A DNA stretch of 5,415 nt. Origin: an uncultured Lachnobacterium sp. (lineage in GTDB: Bacteria > Bacillota > Clostridia > Lachnospirales > Lachnospiraceae). Made by a program: the position numbers and the translations under genes. Of this stretch, positions 1-5,340 are shown piece by piece. The notes beneath the pieces are model-generated. The model worked only from the letters and a program-made list of their open reading frames with translations, had not been told where the DNA came from and did no database searches. The stretch is from NCBI GenBank assembly GCA_900550545.1, contig URSS01000075.1, forward strand, positions 1 through 5,415, in the 5' to 3' direction. Every line of letters starts with the position of its first letter. Within the stretch, counting starts at the first letter, position 1.

Positions 1-950
1 AGGCAATCGCAGATTACCTGAACAAGACGTATGAGACTGCGTTTTCGGCAGACAACTTTTACCTGACCATGGGAGCAGCCGCTTCTTTGTCCGTATGTTT
101 CCGTGCACTTACCACTTCACCGGAAGATGAATTCATCACGATCGCACCGTTTTTCCCGGAGTACCGCGTGTTTGTGGAAGCCAACGGCGCAAAACTTGTC
201 GTGGTACCGCCGCATACCAGCGATTTCCAGATTGATTTTGATGCCCTGGAAAAAGCTATCAGCATACACACCAAAGGCGTGATCATCAACTCCCCGAACA
301 ACCCGTCCGGAGCTGTTTATTCGAAAGAGACGATCCAGAAACTTGCCGCACTTCTGACAAAAAAATCCGAAGAAAACGGCACACCAATCTTTATTCTTGC
401 GGATGAACCGTACCGCGAGATCGCATACGATGGCGTGGAAGTACCGTATGTGACAAAATATTATGCAAACACTCTGGTATGCTATTCCTACAGCAAATCT
501 CTGTCACTGCCGGGCGAGCGTATCGGCTACGTGATCGTGCCGGATGAAGTGACCGAGAGTAAAACCGTCTATGCGGCAATCGCCGGAGCCGGCCGTGCGC
601 TGGGCTATGTCTGTGCACCGAGCATGTTTCAGAAAGTGATTGCAGCCTGTGTCGGCAACACCGGGGATATTGAATTGTATAAGAAAAACCGCGATCTGCT
701 CTACGATGGACTGACAAAGATCGGTTATGAATGCTTTAAGCCACAGGGCGCTTTTTACATGTTTGTCAAAGCATTGGAGCCGGACGCAGATGCATTCTGC
801 GAGCGCGCTAAGGAGCAGGATCTTCTGATTGTATCTGCAACCGGATTCGGCTGCCCGGGATATGCGCGTGTGTCCTACTGTGTGGATTATGATATGATCG
901 AGCGGTCTTTTACAGCGTTTGAAAAATTATATAAGAGTTATCAGGGATAG
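1..950 (+). CDS. PLP-dependent class I/II aminotransferase, 5' end cut by window
   Basis: This is a cytoplasmic fold-type I aminotransferase that would move an amino group between an amino acid and a 2-oxo acid using pyridoxal phosphate. The frame is open from base 3 and 315 residues are visible. The family is usually about 390-400 residues, so roughly 80 are missing to the left. Motifs run in family order: a phosphate-site turn MGAAASL (visible residues 23-29), NNPSG (99-103), the cofactor-binding Asp in DEPYR (D134), the Schiff-base Lys in YSKSLSLPGERIGY (K165, codon 495-497) with the phosphate-binding Arg R173, and the substrate-carboxylate Arg in ARVSYC (R289). All key residues are present, so the gene looks intact. 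The ATG at 69 is internal, because the homologous sequence continues upstream of it in frame. The substrate cannot be read from the sequence; aspartate- or aromatic-aminotransferase-like annotation is typical. The last 10 bp overlap the convergent anti-sigma gene. Confidence 0.95.
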   Translation, partial: AIADYLNKTYETAFSADNFYLTMGAAASLSVCFRALTTSPEDEFITIAPFFPEYRVFVEANGAKLVVVPPHTSDFQIDFDALEKAISIHTKGVIINSPNNPSGAVYSKETIQKLAALLTKKSEENGTPIFILADEPYREIAYDGVEVPYVTKYYANTLVCYSYSKSLSLPGERIGYVIVPDEVTESKTVYAAIAGAGRALGYVCAPSMFQKVIAACVGNTGDIELYKKNRDLLYDGLTKIGYECFKPQGAFYMFVKALEPDADAFCERAKEQDLLIVSATGFGCPGYARVSYCVDYDMIERSFTAFEKLYKSYQG

Positions 951-974
951 AGGCTTTTTACCTCTATCTCCTGA
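941..974. terminator. Hairpin spanning the convergent stop codons
   Basis: TCAGG+GATAGAGG (941-953) pairs with CCTCTATC (961-968) and CCTGA (970-974). This makes a 13-bp stem with one bulged base (969) and a 7-nt loop, CTTTTTA. The stop codons of both converging genes lie in the left arm: TAG at 948-950 for the plus gene, and TGA read from 941-943 for the minus gene. Read on the minus strand, the stem is followed by a moderately T-rich stretch (TAACTCTTATATAATTTTTC). On the plus strand no T-run follows. It may therefore terminate the sigma operon or simply protect the 3' ends of both transcripts. The structure is seen directly; the function is inferred. Confidence 0.45.
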
Positions 975-2005
975 ATCGTGTTAAGGTCAATGGTTTCGTT
1001 GAAAATGTATTGGATTCCGCAATGATCCAGTTCACAGGCAGCGGAAAGGTTATCACCAAGCGTATCCATATCTGCATAAGGTGCAGGAAGTGGGTGCGCT
1101 TTTTTTTCGGAAGGTTTTCGGTCATCGACAGAAGGCAGATTACACATATAATATTGCCTGCCGTCGGTATCGGTAGCGATAACGTAGTAAAAATGTCCGT
1201 CTTCTCTCCAGTCTGCATCCGGGCGGATGGTTACACCATATGGGGTGAGCTGCACGGGAAGTGAGATGTCGCTGCCTTCGATGTTTGCTTCGAAATCCTT
1301 TTCATCTATTTGCGTCACTTCTCCCTCTGTTTTTACATTCTCCAAAGGTTGGCTGGTATTGGTCGGAGATTGAAAGCCGCGATATAATTTTGGATTTTTC
1401 CATGCTGCATCATCGGTATAAAAGCCGTATTGCCGGATGGAAAGGCCATCTTCTGTTTCCAAAGTCCGACTCTTCATCGTGGTCATATGTTCAATCCAAT
1501 AGTTTGTGGAATTTGCAGATTCGGATTCTGGAATCAGCAAATCTACAATAATGGTTTTGGAAACGGAATCAATTTTTATGGAAGAAATCACAATCTGCGT
1601 ATTTGTACCGGTCTCTGTGTTTTCGTTTTCTGTGGAATCCGTTTTTTGTGACTTATTTTCGGAAGTGGATTGTGACGTTTTTTCCGAATCTGGTGCAGGT
1701 GTGACGACAGATTCCGTATTTTCGGTTGGTGTGTCGGAAACCGGTGGATTTTCCGGAACATCATTTCTAAAGTATTGTACGATTTTTCCAAGTAACGGTA
1801 CTTTTTGCGCCCAGGTCGGATTTGCCATGCCGATTCCAAGCAGAAGAACAGCAAAAACAGCGGCAACAGCGACTGCGCGTTTTAATATCTGTGTTCTTTT
1901 GGAGGGACCAGGCATTTGGTAAAAGGTATTTTTCTGGGGTTTGGATTCTAAGATATAATCATCTTTTATTTCGGTGATTGCCTTATACAGTTTGTGGTTT
2001 TTCAT
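941..2005 (-). CDS. Membrane-anchored probable anti-sigma factor, DUF4179-like
   Basis: This 354-residue single-pass membrane protein probably holds the co-encoded ECF sigma factor inactive until an envelope signal arrives. The cytoplasmic N-terminus (1-42) carries MKNHKLYKAITEIKDDYI, resembling the start of DUF4179-type anti-sigma proteins. A TM helix covers about 43-61 and is followed by NPTWAQKVPLLGKIVQYF (62-79), a juxtamembrane pattern common in that family. A low-complexity Ser/Thr/Glu/Asn linker (about 83-136) leads to an extracellular beta-rich domain (137-354) that I cannot name. No zinc-binding HxxxCxxC motif is present, so it is not a ZAS-type anti-sigma factor. The start ATG (2003-2005) overlaps the sigma stop as ATGA and has an AAGGGGG ribosome site (2014-2020) inside the sigma gene, which suggests translational coupling. 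The anti-sigma role rests on topology and position. It ends inside the convergent aminotransferase gene. Confidence 0.85.
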   Translation of the reverse strand: MKNHKLYKAITEIKDDYILESKPQKNTFYQMPGPSKRTQILKRAVAVAAVFAVLLLGIGMANPTWAQKVPLLGKIVQYFRNDVPENPPVSDTPTENTESVVTPAPDSEKTSQSTSENKSQKTDSTENENTETGTNTQIVISSIKIDSVSKTIIVDLLIPESESANSTNYWIEHMTTMKSRTLETEDGLSIRQYGFYTDDAAWKNPKLYRGFQSPTNTSQPLENVKTEGEVTQIDEKDFEANIEGSDISLPVQLTPYGVTIRPDADWREDGHFYYVIATDTDGRQYYMCNLPSVDDRKPSEKKAHPLPAPYADMDTLGDNLSAACELDHCGIQYIFNETIDLNTIQEIEVKSLYP

Positions 2006-2556
2006 AGCAGATACCCCCTTTCAGTGAGTACATCCTTCAGTGAATTGCGGACGCGGAAAAGTATGGATTCCACTTTGCTTTTGCTCATTTCACATTCTTC
2101 CATAATTTCTTTGATGGAAAGAAAATACCAGTAACGAAGAATAAAAACTTTTCGCTGTTCTTCCTTGATGGTTCCTAAAAAAGTGTTGATGCAGGCAGTC
2201 AGATCCGACACAAGAACAGCATCGGAGATTTCGCCTGCTCCGGTCAGCTCCCCGGTCATTTCATCGATGGAAATCATACCTGCATTTCGCTTCATGGCAT
2301 GGTTATATTCACATTTTTTTAGTGCCTGATTTCTTGCAATTTTTAATGTATATGCTTCCAGATTGTCGGGATTTTGTGGTGGAATCGAGTTCCAGAGACC
2401 AAAATAAGTATCATTTTCGGTTTCCTGTGCATCCGGGACGTTGCGCAGAATATGGTAGCATACGGCAAGAATGCGCCTTCCATATTTATTTTGGACTTCT
2501 GTGATCGCACGTTCCAAACGCTTTAGAAAAAGGGTAATAATATCGGCATCAAGCAT
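2002..2556 (-). CDS. ECF-type RNA polymerase sigma-70 family factor
   Basis: This 184-residue sigma factor would direct RNA polymerase to a small regulon, normally including its own operon. Sigma region 2 covers about residues 24-82 (KYGRRILAVCYHILRN, then DAQETENDTYFGLW and the AYTLKIARNQALKK helix). A variable linker (83-128) follows. Region 4 covers about 130-178 (EEQRKVFILRYWYFLSIKEI, then the recognition helix MSKSKVESILFRVRNSLK). There is no sigma-1.1 or region 3, as expected for ECF factors. The ATG at 2554-2556 is supported by CAGGAGG (2564-2570) seven bases upstream. It is first in a two-gene operon, and its TGA overlaps the next start by four bases. The partner's TM segment implies control by an envelope or extracellular signal. 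Family assignment is firm; the inducing signal and targets are unknown. Confidence 0.93.
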   Translation of the reverse strand: MLDADIITLFLKRLERAITEVQNKYGRRILAVCYHILRNVPDAQETENDTYFGLWNSIPPQNPDNLEAYTLKIARNQALKKCEYNHAMKRNAGMISIDEMTGELTGAGEISDAVLVSDLTACINTFLGTIKEEQRKVFILRYWYFLSIKEIMEECEMSKSKVESILFRVRNSLKDVLTERGYLL

Positions 2557-2576
2557 TTTTTTTCCTCCTGTAATTT

Positions 2577-2606
2577 TATCGTATATGATATATGTACGGT
2601 TTTCAA
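2577..2606 (-). promoter_or_regulatory. Promoter of the sigma/anti-sigma operon
   Basis: On the minus strand, TTGAAA (2601-2606, 5 of 6 matches to the -35 consensus) lies 17 bp from TACGAT (2578-2583, 4 of 6 to the -10). The same bases also read as an ECF-like pair: TGAAAAC (2599-2605), a 17-bp spacer, then CGATA (2577-2581). The transcript would start near 2570-2572, leaving a leader of only about 15 nt that consists of the AGGAGG ribosome site. Whether housekeeping sigma, the ECF factor itself, or both use it cannot be decided from the sequence. Confidence 0.55.
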
Positions 2607-2653
2607 TAAAAAAGCTTGCATCAAATCATAACGAAAAGAACAAAAACTATATA

Positions 2654-2685
2654 TTGTAGGAAATAGTGAGGTGTGATACCATAAT
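2654..2685 (+). promoter_or_regulatory. Candidate promoter for the acylphosphatase operon
   Basis: CATAAT (2680-2685, 5 of 6 matches to the -10 consensus) is the best plus-strand -10 element in the divergent intergenic region. It lies about 28 bp before the acylphosphatase ATG. No good -35 is found at 16-18 bp. The nearest TTG-containing hexamer, TTGTAG (2654-2659), is 20 bp away and matches only 3 of 6. A start site somewhere in this interval is likely because the upstream gene is divergent, but the exact element is uncertain. Confidence 0.3.
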
Positions 2686-2712
2686 CTGGTTAGAAAATAT
2701 GGGGTAAAAAAT

Positions 2713-2994
2713 ATGTCAGAAAGTAAAATAAGAGAACATATTCGATTTACCGGATATGTACAGGGCGTAGGCTTTCGGTACCGCCTGTCCCATCTGGCAC
2801 AGCGCTACGGTGTGACCGGCTGGGTACGAAATGAATATGATGGTTCGGTCAGTGCCGAGTTGCAGGGATTACCGGAGGAGATTGATCAGATCATCCAGCA
2901 GCTGCAGCAGGACCGGTATATTGAAATTCAGGGTATGGATCGAAGAAAAATTTCGATGGAGGAAACAGAATATAGTTTTCAGGTGAGGTATTAG
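2713..2994 (+). CDS. acyP: Acylphosphatase
   Basis: This small cytoplasmic enzyme (93 residues, the usual family length of 90-100) hydrolyses acyl phosphates such as acetyl phosphate or carbamoyl phosphate to the carboxylate and phosphate. The signature GYVQGVGFR lies at residues 14-22 with the phosphate-binding catalytic Arg at R22. The second motif, GWVRNEYDGSV, carries the catalytic Asn at N40. The C-terminal ...YSFQVRY matches the closing beta strand. The ATG at 2713 has only a weak GGGG (2701-2704) as ribosome site, but the homologous N-terminus begins here. Its stop is 3 nt before the next gene's ATG, so the two are almost certainly co-transcribed. Both key catalytic residues are present, so activity is expected. 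Confidence 0.96.
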   Translation: MSESKIREHIRFTGYVQGVGFRYRLSHLAQRYGVTGWVRNEYDGSVSAELQGLPEEIDQIIQQLQQDRYIEIQGMDRRKISMEETEYSFQVRY

Positions 2995-2997
2995 GAG

Positions 2998-3741
2998 ATG
3001 AAAAAGAAATCAGTGGCATTTTGGATATTTTTCATATTGGCAGTTATTTGTGTCATTTACGCAGTAATTGTACGTTCGACAGGTTCCGGGACAAGTTTTT
3101 TCCTGATGTGGGTAGGGATCGGAATTGTTCTGTTGCTTTTGGGAATTTCATTTCAGATGAAATTCTGGAAGAATGTACCACATGTGGTAAAAGTCATTGG
3201 TATGGTCGTTGTGTGCATTGGAATCGTTTCTTTTGTTCTTGTGGAAGGATGTGTTATCAGCCAGATGCATGCGAAGGGGAAAGCCGGATTGGATTACATT
3301 ATTGTTCTTGGTGCGCAGGTGCGTGAAAATGGACCGAGTCCTGTATTAAAATATCGTCTCGATAAGGCTGTGGAGTATCTGGAAGAAAATCCTGATACGA
3401 TCTGCATTGTTTCCGGAGGACAGGGAAAGAACGAACCATGGTCGGAAGCCGAGGGCATGGCACAATATTTAAAAACACAGGGAATCGGCGAGAATCGTAT
3501 CCGTCTGGAAGATCAGTCACTGACGACAGAACAGAATGTTACAAACAGTCAGAAACTGATGGAAGAAGGAGCTTCGGTCGGAATTGTAACAAATGATTTT
3601 CATGTGTTCCGTGCAAAACAGATTGCAAAGAAATATGGATTGAAAGATGCATGCGGAATCGCAGCGGGATCTTCACCATTGTATTTGCCAAATAATATGT
3701 TGCGGGAGTTTTTGGCAGAGATCAAGTTTTTGGTTTTTTAA
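2998..3741 (+). CDS. YdcF/SanA family (DUF218) membrane protein
   Basis: This 247-residue membrane protein has three predicted TM helices at about 6-25, 34-52 and 63-87. A DUF218 domain follows (about 99-225), placed outside the membrane if the N-terminal Lys patch is cytoplasmic. DUF218 landmarks are visible: DYIIVLGAQV (99-108), PSPVLKYRLDKAVEYL (114-129), the IVSGGQGKNE glycine loop (137-146), a conserved acidic EAEGM (150-154), SLTTEQN (174-180) and VTNDFHVFRA (197-206). Family members include E. coli SanA and ElyC, linked to envelope integrity or peptidoglycan and lipid-carrier metabolism, but the biochemical activity is not settled. The ATG at 2998 follows GAGGT (2985-2989), which lies in the acylphosphatase 3' end; the intergenic gap is 3 nt. 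A hairpin follows the stop by about 47 bp. Family assignment is firm, the role unknown. Confidence 0.92.
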   Translation: MKKKSVAFWIFFILAVICVIYAVIVRSTGSGTSFFLMWVGIGIVLLLLGISFQMKFWKNVPHVVKVIGMVVVCIGIVSFVLVEGCVISQMHAKGKAGLDYIIVLGAQVRENGPSPVLKYRLDKAVEYLEENPDTICIVSGGQGKNEPWSEAEGMAQYLKTQGIGENRIRLEDQSLTTEQNVTNSQKLMEEGASVGIVTNDFHVFRAKQIAKKYGLKDACGIAAGSSPLYLPNNMLREFLAEIKFLVF

Positions 3742-3787
3742 AAGTGTTTTTTAGTACTGTTTTCTTTCAGATATTTTTAATCCCTTT

Positions 3788-3843
3788 GAAAAAGTAATAC
3801 CAGTTCGATTATTTATTTTCGATTGGTACTACTTTTTCTTTAT
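3788..3843 (+). terminator. Intrinsic-terminator-like hairpin after the YdcF gene
   Basis: GAAAAAGTAATACCA (3788-3802) pairs with TGGTACTACTTTTTC (3824-3838), 14 of 15 positions, with a 21-nt AT-rich loop. The right arm ends in TTTTTC and is followed by TTTAT, giving a U-rich 3' side. The A-rich left arm gives the opposite strand a T-run too, so it could work both ways. The long loop and one mismatch lower certainty, but its position 47 bp after the operon's last stop fits a terminator. Confidence 0.7.
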
Positions 3844-3879
3844 ATTGAGTCAAATTTTTCTGTAAAAGTGGTGTTTCTG

Positions 3880-3909
3880 TTGACAAAAGATATTGGGGTT
3901 TGTTACATT
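3880..3909 (+). promoter_or_regulatory. Strong housekeeping-type promoter with extended -10
   Basis: A perfect TTGACA (3880-3885) is followed after 18 bp by TACATT (3904-3909, 4 of 6), preceded by TG at 3901-3902 to form an extended -10 (TGtTACATT). It would start transcription near 3916, reading through the 33-codon frame and the palindrome into the antitoxin-like gene about 130 bp downstream. It lies about 40 bp after the upstream terminator hairpin, consistent with a new transcription unit. Confidence 0.55.
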
Positions 3910-3927
3910 TATATCATTCATTAATTT

Positions 3928-4029
3928 ATGGAATTTTGGAAGACATATCAAGAGGAGTTCCCTCAAGATTCCAAGAAACGTGATATTTTAAAAGTACTTG
4001 ACACAACCCTATTGAATAGGGTGATTTGA
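3928..4029 (+). CDS. 33-codon open frame, possible gene remnant
   Basis: I do not recognise this frame. It starts at ATG 3928, just after the promoter at 3880-3909, and ends with TGA at 4027-4029. The product is hydrophilic and protein-like in composition (MEFWKTYQEEFPQDSKKRD, then ILKVLD), with no TM segment or signal peptide. No ribosome binding site precedes it, and its last third runs through the TTGACA box and palindrome upstream of the antitoxin-like gene. It could be the truncated start of a lost gene, a leader peptide, or chance. An in-frame TAA at 3922-3924 means it does not extend upstream. Confidence 0.2.
   Translation: MEFWKTYQEEFPQDSKKRDILKVLDTTLLNRVI
3998..4022 (+). promoter_or_regulatory. 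TTGACA box plus 17-bp palindromic operator
   Basis: TTGACA (3998-4003) is followed two bases later by ACCCTATT-G-AATAGGGT (4006-4022), a perfect inverted repeat with 8-bp arms around one central base. It ends 21 bp before the ATG of the XRE-type regulator. A dyad placed downstream of a -35 box is where XRE antitoxins commonly bind to repress their own promoter. The weakness is the -10: at 17-18 bp spacing only GTGATT/TGATTT is available, a poor match. The operator is well supported; the promoter part is not. Confidence 0.6.
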
Positions 4030-4043
4030 AAGAAGACGGATGT

Positions 4044-4367
4044 ATGAGTAATGTGTATGAAAGTATCATGACGGGATTGAATGAGGCTGTAGAAGATTCA
4101 AAAAGTTATGAAAAAAAATTAACAAGAAGAGTGGTAACAGTTATTCCTGTTAAAGAATATAATGCAAGTGAAGTGAAAAAAATTCGCAATAGTATAGGCA
4201 TGTCGCAGAAAACTTTTGCCAGTTATCTTGGAGTTTCCTGCAAAACTGTTGAGGCATGGGAAACAGGAACCAATCATCCATCGGGGGCAGCCAGCCGATT
4301 GTTAAATATGATGGAAATGGATGAAAATCTGACAAAAGAATTTCCGTTTGTTACAATTGAAGAATAG
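4044..4367 (+). CDS. XRE/HigA-type (NadS-like) antitoxin or transcriptional regulator
   Basis: This 107-residue cytoplasmic DNA-binding protein carries a C-terminal helix-turn-helix (about 42-90). Helices 2-3 are SQKTFASYLGVSCKTVEAWETG, split at about 54-63 and 65-75, followed by NHPSGAASRLLNMM. The spacing and the HPSGAA motif are typical of NadS/COG2944 antitoxins of RelE/HigB-type type II systems. The N-terminal half (MSNVYESIMTGLNEAVED) resembles the toxin-binding part of such proteins. I chose ATG 4044 because the familiar N-terminus begins there. A TTG at 4026 would add six residues (MKEDGC) but has no usable ribosome site, and the site before 4044 is also weak. No toxin gene adjoins: upstream is only a 33-codon frame and downstream a terminator. 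A palindrome 21 bp upstream is the likely autoregulatory site. It could now act as a solitary repressor. Confidence 0.85.
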   Translation: MSNVYESIMTGLNEAVEDSKSYEKKLTRRVVTVIPVKEYNASEVKKIRNSIGMSQKTFASYLGVSCKTVEAWETGTNHPSGAASRLLNMMEMDENLTKEFPFVTIEE

Positions 4368-4396
4368 TTGGAAAAAGGATCGAAGAATCGGGAATG

Positions 4397-4429
4397 AAAG
4401 TGTGCGACGAACGCACACTTTTTTATTTT
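4397..4429 (+). terminator. Strong Rho-independent terminator after the antitoxin-like gene
   Basis: AAAGTGTGCG (4397-4406) pairs perfectly with CGCACACTTT (4412-4421) around a 5-nt loop, ACGAA, and runs into TTTTTTATTTT. This is a textbook intrinsic terminator, 29 bp after the stop. On the minus strand the stem is followed by only a short T-run (CTTTC), so it could also weakly stop the convergent operon from the right, which has no clear terminator of its own. Confidence 0.93.
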
Positions 4430-4476
4430 GGAATCAAGTTTTATTAAATACTAATACAAAACTATGGATTTGATGT

Positions 4477-4950
4477 TTATGAAACAGTACCATTTTTGCT
4501 ACATGAAATAGTAACGCTTTGTGTGTAATCTTTGGAGGAACTAGGCGATGAATGAGTTGCTGTTGCATACGCAGTAGCAGAACTTCCGTTCTTGGAAGAT
4601 GATATTGATTTAATTGACCAAGTTGTCGCAGGAGCATTTGCACTTGGAGAACAGCTAATGCAACGAGAGGTTGTACCATCATAGGCAAAAGTAGCAGTAA
4701 TGGAAACACTCCATAATACAACTCCAGAAGAATCACGCATATATGTTGTTTTGGTTTTGGTAATATTATGGGATGTTCTGCTTAAAGAAGGCATTAAATT
4801 GGCAGAAGGAGAGGCATCGGTTATGACTGTTTGTATCGTGTATGGGGTATTGTGACAAGTATCAAAGATAGTATCGGCTTTTGTTGAAATTGGAGTTGAG
4901 CATAATAAAAATATAGTAGAAATTAAGTATAATGCAATTTTTCTTTTCAT
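4477..4950 (-). CDS. Secreted Ser/Thr-rich protein of unknown function
   Basis: I cannot assign a function. The 157-residue product begins with a clear Sec signal peptide: MKRK, a hydrophobic core (IALYLISTIFLLC) and a likely cleavage after STKA (residue 25). C17 is not in a lipobox, so it is probably released rather than lipid-anchored. The mature 132 residues include 29 Ser and 23 Thr and alternate in a way that suggests beta strands (VVLWSVSITATFAY, 77-90). Four Cys (32, 97, 100, 150), with a CISC pair, could form two disulfides. No catalytic motif or sorting signal (LPxTG) is visible. The ATG at 4948-4950 has AAGGAGA (4961-4967), which overlaps the stop of the upstream gene; the gap is 15 nt, so the two form an operon. 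The TYMRDSSG...W segment (69-80) may be a family signature. Confidence 0.85.
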   Translation of the reverse strand: MKRKIALYLISTIFLLCSTPISTKADTIFDTCHNTPYTIQTVITDASPSANLMPSLSRTSHNITKTKTTYMRDSSGVVLWSVSITATFAYDGTTSRCISCSPSANAPATTWSIKSISSSKNGSSATAYATATHSSPSSSKDYTQSVTISCSKNGTVS

Positions 4951-4965
4951 AGGAATTCTTTCTCC

Positions 4966-5340
4966 TTATTTAATATCTGTATCAGTAAAATAAACGGCTT
5001 CTTGTTTAAAAACTTGAAAACTTTGATAATAAGTAATAGCAAAAATAGAAATTATACATGCAAACATAATAATTAGTGTTACGATGAGACATCTTATATA
5101 TTTACTTGTTCGGATTCGTTTTATTAAAGTCTCTGTAGGAAGTGTAGAAATATAGGAATTTACAGTATCTACAGGAGAACCAAATTCTTTATATAAGTCA
5201 TCCATTGTTTGAGGGGAGGTGTCTTCACAGAAATCTTCCAGATTACTTGTCAGAGTAGTCAAATAATTTTTCTCTGATTTTCCAATGGTAGGAAGTAGAA
5301 GCTTTACCTGAGAGATATATTGTTTACATAAGCGATTCAT
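4966..5340 (-). CDS. Single-TM HAAS-like (DUF1700/DUF6120-like) membrane protein
   Basis: This is a 124-residue protein with a helical cytoplasmic N-terminal domain (1-80), one TM helix (about 83-105, LIVTLIIMFACIISIFAITYY) preceded by basic residues (KRIRTSKYIR), and a short outer tail. The segment DLYKEFGSPVDTVNSYI (48-64) matches the E-x-GSP-xxV pattern of HAAS-type domains such as DUF1700, which in Firmicutes commonly sit beside PadR-type regulators and are thought to act in membrane-linked signalling. A DUF6120 match is a tentative recollection. The ATG at 5338-5340 has AAAGGAGA (5346-5353). It overlaps the upstream partial gene by 17 nt and is 15 nt from the secreted-protein gene, so it is the middle of an operon. 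Its role in controlling or exporting the downstream protein is inference only. Confidence 0.8.
   Translation of the reverse strand: MNRLCKQYISQVKLLLPTIGKSEKNYLTTLTSNLEDFCEDTSPQTMDDLYKEFGSPVDTVNSYISTLPTETLIKRIRTSKYIRCLIVTLIIMFACIISIFAITYYQSFQVFKQEAVYFTDTDIK

Noticed and set aside
391..717. 108-codon minus-strand frame in the aminotransferase
   Set aside because: It is antisense to the catalytic core of a clearly conserved enzyme. The product is Arg/His-rich, typical of a shadow frame.
1506..1922. 138-codon plus-strand frame opposite the anti-sigma gene
   Set aside because: It is antisense to a gene with a recognisable family N-terminus, TM segment and ribosome site. Its residues mirror the Ser/Thr/Glu linker codons, and it has no ribosome site of its own.
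2581..2597. Imperfect AT-rich dyad GTATATGATATATGTAC in the sigma promoter spacer
   Set aside because: Only 5 of 6 arm positions match and the bases are nearly all A/T, so chance is a sufficient explanation for an operator-like look.
3936..3974. Stem-loop TTGGAA/TTCCAA with an inner GAGG/CCTC, considered as a riboswitch or attenuator
   Set aside because: The stems are only 6 and 4 bp, separated by unpaired bases, with no T-run after them and no match to a known riboswitch core.
4026..4043. TTG start adding six residues to the antitoxin-like protein
   Set aside because: The only SD-like AGGGTGA is one to two bases from the TTG, too close to work, and the familiar N-terminus starts at the ATG at 4044.
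4440..4470. AGTTTT/AAAACT stem after the secreted-protein stop, considered as its terminator
   Set aside because: The stem is AT-only apart from one G-C pair, is weak, and is not followed by a T-run on the minus strand.
4434..4736. 100-codon minus-strand frame overlapping the secreted-protein gene
   Set aside because: It is a different frame of the same strand. The overlapping 157-residue frame has a signal peptide and a good ribosome site, and this one has neither.
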